Assembly (NCBI GenBank): GCA_024642705.1
Contig: JAHEAQ010000033.1
Span: 1 to 44,938 of the forward strand
Direction: 5' to 3'
Source: Bacteroidota bacterium
Lineage (GTDB): Bacteria > Bacteroidota > Bacteroidia > Chitinophagales > Saprospiraceae
DNA length: 44,938 bases
Shown: positions 16,803-25,353 of the stretch, in pieces
Layout: each line of letters starts with the position of its first letter
Position numbering within the stretch: position 1 is the stretch's first letter
Notes under the pieces: generated by a model
What the model saw: only the letters and a program-made list of their open reading frames with translations
What the model was told of the DNA's origin: nothing
Databases searched by the model: none
Translations under genes and position numbers: made by a program

Positions 16803-19784
16803 ATGAATAATCTTTCGGATTCATATTTCCGATTGATACATGGTAAATCAGCTTATTTAGAAGAATGTTTTGGCAAAGAGCTTGGTGAAGGGAAAATCCC
16901 TAAAGCTCTTTCCCTTAAAATGATCTTATCTTGGGAAGCTAATTTGACATCTATCAACAGAGCTGGATTTCCAAAAAGATTAGGTTGGTTCTGCGAAGAG
17001 AAAAAGGAGCTTATTGCCATTGCTGCTAAATTCAACCATGAAAATTCCAATCTTTCTGGGTGGATCCAAAAGCTCCAAATTATCCTTCCTTTATATAGCC
17101 TTTGGACTTTAGACAAAATTCATAAAGCACCTTTCTTAAAAAAGCATAAAGCTATTCCATTTGAAGAATTGTTAGTTCCGTGGGTAGACTATGCTATCGA
17201 AGCCAATATTGATGAAAATGGATTGTTTTCAAGCACAGCAAAATATCATTTAATACGATTCCTTATTAAAGACCTTTCTCGTCTATCAGCACCATGTTTT
17301 CAAAATGCCTTCATCAAATTTAAGCACCGAAATAAGCATTTAAAAAAAGATCATTATATCAAATTTATCGAAGATATGTATCAAGGTGCTATTTACGAAT
17401 TCTGGTCAGAATATGCCTCTTTGGCAAGGCTTCTCGTGGATGCTGTGGACCGATGGATCTTAAGTAAATTGTTGTTATTCAGGCGTTTAAATCAAGATTA
17501 TTCAAGGATAAATAAATACTTTTTTGAAAATCAAAAAATTGGGATTATTAAAGGCATTGAAACTAATTTAAGTTCACCACATTCCAATGAAGGACAGGTT
17601 CATATTATCCATTTTCAAAACGGCCAACGCATCGTCTATAAACCCAGATCTTCGGCGCTGGATATTGCCTTTGAAAAAATAATAATCTGGATCAACAATT
17701 CTTCCAGTTTACTTCCTCTAAAAGCAGTTAAGTCAATTGATCAGGAAAACTATTCCTTTCAGGAATATATTCCTTACAACTCCTGCACCAATGAAAATGA
17801 ACTTAATGCATACTATCATCGAACAGGACAATTTGCAGCATTGCTTTTTGCCTTAGGGAGCACAGATTACCACTTTGGAAACCTAAGGGCAAATGGCGCT
17901 TTTCCTTTGCTAACCGATAATGAAACTTTATTTAGTGCTCGAATAAAAACTAGTGATAATTTTTCGATTTCAGGAGATCAATGCTTAGACGAATCAATTT
18001 TCCACTCCTTTGCTCAGGGTCATTTCCTAATCGATTCCGCGAGATTATTTTTTCCAAGCTCCCCTTCTATTGTAGGTGTTTTTGAAGATCTTGATCGACA
18101 TGTAATAAATCGATTTTCTCCAATAAACAGAGACAATATGCAGTTTCGCCGATCAAAGATCTGGAGAAAAGGAAACAATTTGGCAAAGTTCAAGGGTCAA
18201 AAAACTGATCCTTATTTATATGTTTCTGATTTAAAAAGTGGCTATAGACAGATGTCTCAATTTATTAGAGAAAACTCGAAAGATTTCTTAGCCTTAATCC
18301 AGCATGTAAGTCTTCAATATCAAATGAAATTTAGAATGTTGCTTCGTCCTTCTGCCTATTACCATGATATATTATTAAAAGCACTTTCCCCTGAACTTCT
18401 TAGAAATGGAATAGATAGAAGTATTCATTTTGAACAAATGGCTGCGGTTTTTTTGCCATCGGTTGCTGAACATGAGGTCAGGGTTTTACTGCAGACGGAA
18501 TTAACCATGGTTAAATCCCACCTAATTCCTTGGTTTCATCTCCAAATGGATCAAGACAATTATTTGCTCCCAAAACAAAATCCTGATATTTCAGTAATAA
18601 AATGTTCCTCTAAAAAATTAATCAAGCACCGTCTTCAACTTTTAAAATTCAATGCTAATTTAGACCCAAATGAAGACATCATTGACCATTATTTAGCATC
18701 CTATTATGAAAGAAAGGACCAACCCCATGTCGACTCGATGGTCCAGAACTTATTCTTTTGCTATAACAGACTTTTTGATCGGAAAAATATTCCTGGATCC
18801 AAAGAAAATGACCCAAACAAAATATTAGCTTATTATTATCTAGATGGCGGAATTTCTGGTGTAATTTTACTTTTATCTGCATGGTTTCGTATCCACAAAG
18901 AATTAGATTATAAAATACTTGCACTTAAATTACTGGAACCCTTAGAGGATCTTGTTCGAAGATTTCCTCAATTAACAGTAGCGCAAGAATTGGGTGGTCA
19001 TCGTGGGCTTGGTTCTATTATTAATGCATTATCATTAACAGCGGATTATTTAGGTGAGCAAAAGGTTTTTGAATTGGCTGATCAACTCATACATTTAGGG
19101 CAACCAGACTTCTCGAATGACTCTTCATTTTCCACAGGTTTGGCAGGATTTCTGCTCGGTGTTCTAAATTTGTCAAAATTAAGTGGACAAATTAAGTACA
19201 ATAGCCTGCTTTCAGATGGCTTGCAAAAATTAAGTGAACAAAAAATTAATGAAAAATTCCATAACATAGAATTTGGTAGCGGGCTCTCTGGCGAACTTTT
19301 TGTGATGTGTAAATTGATAAATTATTTGAAAGATGAGCATCATTTGGATCAAATTAGACGTCTAGGTTTGGATTGGAGTAAAATTGTTCATGAAAATTGG
19401 AGAACGAATGATATTTCTTTTAACAGTGGAAAAGCGGGTTGGCTATTGACTGATAATGAGCTAAAGGCAATTGGAATTGATGGCTTTTCACCTTTGGCCT
19501 TGAAGCCCAATAAAACCGATCTTGAAAAAATAACAGGTTTTGATACAGATCAATTTAGAGATGGTGTAGTAGGAAGAATAGAGGCAATATTGTTGATCTA
19601 TAAAAATGATCTTTCATTAATGCAACCTATGATAGAAAAATGGGACCAAGGATACAATCTAACTGGAAAATACCAACTCGCTCCGAACTACTTAAATCCT
19701 TCTTTTTATATAGGAATCTCTGGCATTTTGTATCAAAAATTAAGAATTAAATACCCAGATATAATTTCATCAGTTTACTCCTGA
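16803..19784 (+). CDS. LanM-type lanthipeptide synthetase with a zinc-less cyclase domain
   Basis: A 993-residue bifunctional-type enzyme. The N-terminal two thirds is the DUF4135 dehydratase, which phosphorylates Ser/Thr and eliminates phosphate. Kinase-like residues are kept: Lys280 (YKPRS), Asp355, His357 and Asn360 (TDYHFGN) and Asp372 (LLTDNETLF). Elimination residues Arg511 and Ser517 (family Arg...Thr) and His260 are present, but the usual Asp two residues before that His is Ser258 (SSPH). The C-terminal LanC-like domain keeps the GxxG toroid repeats, yet the zinc site is lost: the WCxG motif reads FNSG (Asn874) and CHG reads RDG (Arg919, Asp920). It probably dehydrates without classical lanthionine cyclisation. 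Substrate candidate: the precursor at 14369-14638. Confidence 0.88.
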   Translation: MNNLSDSYFRLIHGKSAYLEECFGKELGEGKIPKALSLKMILSWEANLTSINRAGFPKRLGWFCEEKKELIAIAAKFNHENSNLSGWIQKLQIILPLYSLWTLDKIHKAPFLKKHKAIPFEELLVPWVDYAIEANIDENGLFSSTAKYHLIRFLIKDLSRLSAPCFQNAFIKFKHRNKHLKKDHYIKFIEDMYQGAIYEFWSEYASLARLLVDAVDRWILSKLLLFRRLNQDYSRINKYFFENQKIGIIKGIETNLSSPHSNEGQVHIIHFQNGQRIVYKPRSSALDIAFEKIIIWINNSSSLLPLKAVKSIDQENYSFQEYIPYNSCTNENELNAYYHRTGQFAALLFALGSTDYHFGNLRANGAFPLLTDNETLFSARIKTSDNFSISGDQCLDESIFHSFAQGHFLIDSARLFFPSSPSIVGVFEDLDRHVINRFSPINRDNMQFRRSKIWRKGNNLAKFKGQKTDPYLYVSDLKSGYRQMSQFIRENSKDFLALIQHVSLQYQMKFRMLLRPSAYYHDILLKALSPELLRNGIDRSIHFEQMAAVFLPSVAEHEVRVLLQTELTMVKSHLIPWFHLQMDQDNYLLPKQNPDISVIKCSSKKLIKHRLQLLKFNANLDPNEDIIDHYLASYYERKDQPHVDSMVQNLFFCYNRLFDRKNIPGSKENDPNKILAYYYLDGGISGVILLLSAWFRIHKELDYKILALKLLEPLEDLVRRFPQLTVAQELGGHRGLGSIINALSLTADYLGEQKVFELADQLIHLGQPDFSNDSSFSTGLAGFLLGVLNLSKLSGQIKYNSLLSDGLQKLSEQKINEKFHNIEFGSGLSGELFVMCKLINYLKDEHHLDQIRRLGLDWSKIVHENWRTNDISFNSGKAGWLLTDNELKAIGIDGFSPLALKPNKTDLEKITGFDTDQFRDGVVGRIEAILLIYKNDLSLMQPMIEKWDQGYNLTGKYQLAPNYLNPSFYIGISGILYQKLRIKYPDIISSVYS

Positions 19785-19800
19785 AAACAATATTTCCAAA

Positions 19801-21663
19801 TTATTCTTTATCCAGTTTTTGTCTCATCCATTTCAAGATTTCATCTCCATTTGGAACACCTAATCCCGTGCATGGATTCCATGGTTCTCCAGCTACCCAG
19901 TGTGTATTGGACTCTAATAGCCCATTATTGCCTTCCGTTATTGGTTTAAAACAAGAACTTCCAGCCATTTCATATAGATAAGGATTAAAGAATCCAATTT
20001 CTTCGCCAAGTGCTTGATTCAGCCTTGCTGCTAAAGCTGACCATAAAGGAGCGACTGCACTTGTTCCTCCAGTTAGCCAATTTTTATTTTGAAAAAAAAT
20101 CCAATAACCAAATCCTCCAGGGGTAACAGAGGCGTGCCCACCCACATCAGGAACTCCTCGAAAACTTTTGAATTTGTTGATCAATGCCTTTTTTTGTTTC
20201 TCTTCATCAGTAATGCCTTCGATCCAATCTGGATTAATGTAGCCTGCTGGAATAAGGTCAGGAACAATATTTGTTTGATATTCTGGTCTTTTTATATGAT
20301 TGCTGAATCCGCCACCTGTCGAGTTTTTTATTAGTACTCCATAAAGAAAAACAGAATTCCAAACCATTTCATGATTTTCTCCCCCATTTTCATTTTCGGC
20401 AAACATAGTTCCTCCGCAACTTGTTACCCAAGGACTTGAAGAAGGAAAAATCACTTCTAGCTCGTCTCTTTGTTTGGGAAATGAAGCATTATTAGAGGAA
20501 CCAAAATCGCCAGAAGCACAAAAAATCGTCTTTTTAAAATCTATTGTTGCTTCCTTCAAAATTCGATTAACACCTTCAATTTCGTCTTTTACACGATCTT
20601 CGCCAGCTCCCCAACTATATGAAATAATAGAAGGTCCATCATCCCCTTCATCCAAGATTTGCTCAATTGCATTTATAAAACTAACCATTTCGCCATTACA
20701 AAAATAAACAGAAATTTTTACGCCAGGAGCGGCACAAGCAGCTACCAAGCAATCTGTCGCTACTTCGTAATCATACAACCAATTAGTTCCTATTTCATTC
20801 TTCACATTATCTACTGATACTACCCGAATGGGAGGAATGTCATTAAAGCCACCCGATTGGAAAAACTGATCAAAATCTGCTTGAGAAAATCCTCCCCCAC
20901 ATGTAATAACAGCAATATGTTGTCCTTTACCATCTGCTTCTTTTGGATAGTTATAATATTCGGCCATCCATTTTGATGTTTTTCCCAGAGCTGCGGAGAC
21001 AGAAGGATTTTCCAAAAGTGATTCACTTCTGATTGCCTGTGGGTCAAGTGGTGTATTTTTTAACCCCAGAATACTATGAATCATTCCATCTAATTCATTT
21101 GGAATATGAGCCATGCCATCATGACCTAATACAACTTTAACATGGTTAACATTTTTAATAAGTGTCTCATAACCATAATAATCTATTTCTACTTGAAAAA
21201 AATCTTCAAAAGCATCAATAGACCCTAATAATTCGATTATTCTACTTTGTTTACGAACTCTTCCAATCTGTACTCCAAATTTCTCTGCTGTCTGCTTTAT
21301 CAGAACAACTCCTAATTCTAACTCTTCATCTGAACCATTGACAATTTTTTCTGTAGAATTTTTAAGTTTCTGTAAACGATCCATTGAAGCATCTGAAAAT
21401 TCTGTTTTGAGGACAAGTCTTATTTTCATGAATATTTCATGCTCATTTGATGCAGGAGTATTTGGTTCGCTGCGTTCTACTCTAGGCTCATTAGATGCAT
21501 TCGAGGCTGATGCATTAGGGGTTGATGGATTTATAGTTCCAATAGAATTCGTTGAATAGCCTTTACTTTTACTTCTGTCTCTAGGTTGTTTGTTTAGACA
21601 GCTGAAAAAATAATTATCGCTTTTTATTTCTTTGTGTGTGTCGTTGTTGGGGTCGTTGAGCAT
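19801..21663 (-). CDS. S53 sedolisin-type serine-carboxyl peptidase with pro-domain
   Basis: A 620-residue peptidase of the kumamolisin/sedolisin family. After a low-complexity Ser/Asn/Pro-rich N-terminus (~residues 30-75) comes a pro-kumamolisin activation domain (~80-215), then the catalytic domain. The triad is intact: Glu300 and Asp304 (DYEVATDC) and Ser535 (GGTSAVAPLWSALAARL), with the oxyanion Asp386 (CASGDFGSSN). There is no recognisable signal peptide, so it may act in the cytoplasm or leave by another route. It converges on lanM with 16 bp between stop codons. It is a candidate leader peptidase for the RiPP, by location only; S53 enzymes are otherwise degradative and usually acid-active. 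Confidence 0.85.
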   Translation of the reverse strand: MLNDPNNDTHKEIKSDNYFFSCLNKQPRDRSKSKGYSTNSIGTINPSTPNASASNASNEPRVERSEPNTPASNEHEIFMKIRLVLKTEFSDASMDRLQKLKNSTEKIVNGSDEELELGVVLIKQTAEKFGVQIGRVRKQSRIIELLGSIDAFEDFFQVEIDYYGYETLIKNVNHVKVVLGHDGMAHIPNELDGMIHSILGLKNTPLDPQAIRSESLLENPSVSAALGKTSKWMAEYYNYPKEADGKGQHIAVITCGGGFSQADFDQFFQSGGFNDIPPIRVVSVDNVKNEIGTNWLYDYEVATDCLVAACAAPGVKISVYFCNGEMVSFINAIEQILDEGDDGPSIISYSWGAGEDRVKDEIEGVNRILKEATIDFKKTIFCASGDFGSSNNASFPKQRDELEVIFPSSSPWVTSCGGTMFAENENGGENHEMVWNSVFLYGVLIKNSTGGGFSNHIKRPEYQTNIVPDLIPAGYINPDWIEGITDEEKQKKALINKFKSFRGVPDVGGHASVTPGGFGYWIFFQNKNWLTGGTSAVAPLWSALAARLNQALGEEIGFFNPYLYEMAGSSCFKPITEGNNGLLESNTHWVAGEPWNPCTGLGVPNGDEILKWMRQKLDKE

Positions 21664-22191
21664 GATTCTCTATTTAAATGGGCAATTGCTTAAAAAAATG
21701 AATATCAATTATTGAAACTAAAAATAGCGAATTTTTGTGAAAAGCATTTAAAATTCATTCCAGTTCGATTCCTGCGCTTTCTTACCTAATATCCTTTGCT
21801 TTTAAATTAAAGAAAATTATTCACAAACTTGATGCTGATTTTGCATACGTAATTATTGAGGTATACATACCTTTTTTGACGTTTCTATTTACTTAATTAA
21901 TAAAATTTTACCTTTTCTATATTTTTAAATACTATTGTTCTATTAAGGTCCGCACCTAAGGAGATCAATGTCATTTTTACATTTCTCTTTACAAACATTT
22001 CGCCCACTACTGGGGCTATAAAATCCCGTAGGGATGAAATCTTTGTAACAAAGTATAAACATAACAAAATAAGCTCCAGAGGGGCGACCTCTTCAACACA
22101 CCTTACTTCAAAGGAGTTTTATTAAAGTTACAAAATTCTGGATAATGCAACTATTCCCTTTTCAAAAGGTCTTTAATTAAATCTTCAAGCT
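21664..22191. other. Intergenic region with a dispersed repeat
   Basis: No gene is supported. It lies between the divergent S53 peptidase and S41-like genes. The right half contains the better-preserved copy of the CCCGTAGGGAT/GAAGAGGTCGCCC repeat. The left half is AT-rich with nothing recognised. Confidence 0.5.
22018..22140 (-). repeat. Dispersed intergenic repeat, copy 2
   Basis: It contains the small palindromes ATCCCGTAGGGAT (22023-22035) and CTTTGTAACAAAG (22041-22053), followed by GCTCCAGAGGGGCGACCTCT. The reverse complement aligns with 379-480. Such elements are recurrent intergenic repeats in Bacteroidota genomes. Function is unknown; the nested palindromes would let a transcript fold. 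Confidence 0.65.
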
Positions 22192-23847
22192 ATGCGTTAC
22201 CTCTATTTTTTTTGCTTGCTTATGGTAAATATGCTTTTTCTTAATGCTCAGACAAATCTAACTTCTGAAAAATGGCAATATGACCTCAGGTACTTACAGG
22301 AAAAAGTTCATAAAGATTACCAACCTCTTTTTCTCAAAGTGTCTCAGGAAAAATTTGACTTAGAAGTAGAAAAATTATACCACCGAATTCCTGAAATGAA
22401 AGATCATGAAGTAATAGTCGGCATTGCTGAAATCATTGCTCTTTTTGAATATGGCCATACTGCCTTATGGCTTACTTCTTGGCGATACAATCAATTAGTC
22501 AATTTTCATCAGATGCCATATAATCTTTACCAATTTGATGAAGGAGTTTTTGTACAAGGAGTACATAAAGATTTTTCTGAGGCTGTTGGTGCAAAAGTTA
22601 TAAAAGTTGGAAACTTTACTGTTGAAGAAGCGATGAAGGCTATTCGACCAGTTGTGAGCGCCGAAAATGATCAATTTTTTAAGGCTCATGGATTGAATTA
22701 TTTAGGTGTTCCTGAAGTATTACATGCCAAAGGTGTTATAAAAGATATCAATGCAGTTGTTTTGACGCTTGAAAAAAATGGAGAACAATTCGAAGTTTCG
22801 TTTACCCCTAGAACGTCCGAGACTTTTCCTGGAAAATATGGTCTCATTCAAACCAATGAAAATTGGCTTGATGCTCGACAAGCTGACAAAACGCCTTTGT
22901 GGTTGAAAAATCTTGAAAAGAAATATTTCTTCGAATATCTTCCAAACGAAAAAATAGTTTATGTTCGTCAAAGTGAAATACTGGATGATGAAGATAAAAA
23001 TATTGCAGATTTTTATGCTGAAGTTTTTGATTTTATTGAGAAAAATGATGTGGCAAAAATGGTGCTCGATTTAAGATTAAATAGTGGCGGAAATAATTAT
23101 AAAAATAAGCCTGTAGTAACTGGCCTCATTAAGTCTGAAAAAATAAATCAGCCTGGAAAACTTTATGTAATTTTAGGTAGAAGGACTTTCTCTGCTTGTC
23201 AAAACCTTGTAAATGAAATAGAAAATTACACCAATGCCATTTTCGTTGGTGAAGCGACAGCAGAAAACGTAAACTTTTTTGGTGATAGCAAGACAGAATC
23301 TCTTCCGCATAGTAATTTGTCTATTAGATTGTCTTATTTGTGGTGGCAAGATAAAGATCCAAGAGATACGCGCCCTTGGACACCGCCACAAGTAGTTGTT
23401 GATATGACATTCAAAGATTATGAATCAAACACTGATCCTGTTCTAAACACCATAAAGAAACTAAAGGATTTCGAAATTCCAATTGACCCCTGGAATCATC
23501 TTACCAGTTTATTTATGGCAGGAAAGATGGATGAGTTGAAACAAAAAGCCAGTGAATATATCAAGAACCCAATGTACAAATACTACGATTTTGAAACCAA
23601 AATTAATGATGCTGGTTATCAATTAATGGGTAATGGTCAGCCAGAACAAGCAATTGGCGCTTTTATGTTAAATGCTGAATTATTTCCAGAATCCGCAAAT
23701 TGTTGGAGTTCGCTTGCAGAGTCCCTATGGAAATCTGGGAATTTGGATGATGCCACACAATATTATAAAAAAGCAATAATGTTGGATCCGGATGGAGAAA
23801 CTGGAGCAAATTCTAAGAGAATGTTGGAAATTATCAATAAAAAGTGA
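22192..23847 (+). CDS. Exported S41-peptidase-like protein with C-terminal TPRs
   Basis: A 551-residue protein with a signal peptide (MRYLYFFCLLMVNMLFLNAQ). The middle (~255-400) is an S41/tail-specific-protease-like core: MVLDLRLNSGGNN and GRRTFSACQNLVNEIE, where Ser in TFSAC is at the nucleophile position. The general-base Lys of classical CTPs, found in a GxTxGK block, is missing; the block reads VGEATAENVNFFGD. Many Bacteroidota S41-like proteins have this variant, so activity is uncertain. Two TPR units close the protein (NGQPEQAIGAFMLNAELFPES, SGNLDDATQYYKKAIMLDP). It is a single gene flanked by divergent and convergent neighbours. Substrate is unknown. Confidence 0.8.
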   Translation: MRYLYFFCLLMVNMLFLNAQTNLTSEKWQYDLRYLQEKVHKDYQPLFLKVSQEKFDLEVEKLYHRIPEMKDHEVIVGIAEIIALFEYGHTALWLTSWRYNQLVNFHQMPYNLYQFDEGVFVQGVHKDFSEAVGAKVIKVGNFTVEEAMKAIRPVVSAENDQFFKAHGLNYLGVPEVLHAKGVIKDINAVVLTLEKNGEQFEVSFTPRTSETFPGKYGLIQTNENWLDARQADKTPLWLKNLEKKYFFEYLPNEKIVYVRQSEILDDEDKNIADFYAEVFDFIEKNDVAKMVLDLRLNSGGNNYKNKPVVTGLIKSEKINQPGKLYVILGRRTFSACQNLVNEIENYTNAIFVGEATAENVNFFGDSKTESLPHSNLSIRLSYLWWQDKDPRDTRPWTPPQVVVDMTFKDYESNTDPVLNTIKKLKDFEIPIDPWNHLTSLFMAGKMDELKQKASEYIKNPMYKYYDFETKINDAGYQLMGNGQPEQAIGAFMLNAELFPESANCWSSLAESLWKSGNLDDATQYYKKAIMLDPDGETGANSKRMLEIINKK

Positions 23848-23892
23848 CCTGTTTTTATTATTATAAATATTCAAACATGCATATTCTCAGGC

Positions 23893-25353
23893 TTATTTAG
23901 AAGCCAGAGATTTTGATAAAGCATTCTGTCTTTCTCCTTCTCTTGCCAAAATTGCTAATGCAATAAAGAATAGGCCTCCTATCTTTATTGCTTCTATCAA
24001 ATCATTAATTAAAATCGTTACTGCAATTACAACTAAGGATAGAATAGCTGCCATTACCAATGTTTTCAATTCCTTGTTCTCTATTCTATGGTATAAATTC
24101 TCTCCATATATCAATGCAGAAAATAATAATGCTAAAAAAAAGAGGAGTCCAATAACTCCTTGCTCAACTAAGGTCATCAAATAATAATTATGAATTCCAG
24201 ACTTATCTGGGTTGTCGGAAACATAAGTAACGAAACTACTTACCATATAATTTTTATAATTAAAATAAAAATTCCCTGGACCAAACCCCGTAAATGGTCT
24301 TTCATTAACCATGTGTGCTCCAGCTACCCATCTATTCACTCTTTCCATTGTTGAAATGTCTTCCATTTTAATGGTCGCTTCTAATAGATTGTCAAAATTT
24401 TCATGCGTTATTGTTTTTTCATATTGTGGCGCATATTCAAGATATCGGCTTCCATTTACGAAAAATACAACTACCAAAATCGCCAAAATTAAACTTGCCA
24501 ACAGTGCATGAATAACCATTCTATTTTTCACTATAAAGTAAGAACCTATAGATACTAACACCGCTAATTGTGCAGCTCTAGTATATGTAAAATATATCGC
24601 AATCAACATCATCAAGGCAATTCCAATTAGTAAGAATCTTTCAAGAGTTCCCTTCTTATACCAATGAAAAAATGCCCATACATATGGCAGAAAAATAACC
24701 ATAATAAGTCCGTAATTGACATGATTTCTGTAGATTGGACTGACAGCACTATTCACTTCACTAAAAGAAAAGTCAAGCATTGCATGCCGAACCAATACAT
24801 ACACAATGGAAAGTCCCAAGGGAATCATCAGAATCCAGAAAAACTGCTTGTAGTTTTTTTTCTCTTTAAAAACATAAATACTTATGAAAAAAAATGGAAT
24901 GACATACCATAATTTTGCTAAAAAGAATTTTAGCCCAACTACAATATCAATGGACATAATTGCAGCAATTAATATCCAGCCAATATGAAATAAAAGAGCA
25001 ATTGTTATCGGATTATTGAGATATTCAAAATGCTCTTTTTTAAACTTAATGATTAATAAAAATGGAGACAATGCGGTCAATACTATTAATATCATTTCAC
25101 CAGGAAGGTCTATCCCAAGACCATTTGGTAAATAAAATTCAATCGTGAATGGAGTGACAAATATTAATAGGTAATATAGCTTTGTAATATCTAAAATACT
25201 TATAAGGCCGATTGCTAATGCAAAAGGGGACAAAATCAAATAATAATTCTCGAAATATATTCCTGAAAATAAAGCTGCCAATAGAACAATTGCTAAAAAA
25301 GCAAAGAATCTTTTTGGTTCAAATAATTGTTGATATTGAACTGGAGCTAACAT
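23893..25353 (-). CDS. O-antigen ligase/polymerase family membrane protein
   Basis: A 486-residue polytopic membrane protein with 11-13 hydrophobic helices. The large periplasmic loop of the Wzy_C/O-antigen ligase family lies around residues 325-400 and includes RVNRWVAGAHMVNERPFTGFGPGNFYFNYKNY and the conserved His in SGIHNYYLMTLVEQGVIGLLFFL. Members polymerise glycan repeat units or transfer them to a lipid or glycan acceptor in the periplasm. Its ATG directly follows the Wzz-like stop codon (TAAATG), and a flippase precedes that, so it is the last step of a three-gene Wzx-Wzz-Wzy/WaaL set on the minus strand. Polymerase and ligase cannot be told apart by sequence alone. Confidence 0.85.
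   Translation of the reverse strand: MLAPVQYQQLFEPKRFFAFLAIVLLAALFSGIYFENYYLILSPFALAIGLISILDITKLYYLLIFVTPFTIEFYLPNGLGIDLPGEMILIVLTALSPFLLIIKFKKEHFEYLNNPITIALLFHIGWILIAAIMSIDIVVGLKFFLAKLWYVIPFFFISIYVFKEKKNYKQFFWILMIPLGLSIVYVLVRHAMLDFSFSEVNSAVSPIYRNHVNYGLIMVIFLPYVWAFFHWYKKGTLERFLLIGIALMMLIAIYFTYTRAAQLAVLVSIGSYFIVKNRMVIHALLASLILAILVVVFFVNGSRYLEYAPQYEKTITHENFDNLLEATIKMEDISTMERVNRWVAGAHMVNERPFTGFGPGNFYFNYKNYMVSSFVTYVSDNPDKSGIHNYYLMTLVEQGVIGLLFFLALLFSALIYGENLYHRIENKELKTLVMAAILSLVVIAVTILINDLIEAIKIGGLFFIALAILAREGERQNALSKSLASK

Noticed and set aside
21770-21790. CAGTTCGATTCCTGC resembles a tRNA T-loop
   Set aside because: The flanking bases do not form the 5-bp T stem, and no anticodon arm or acceptor stem surrounds it.
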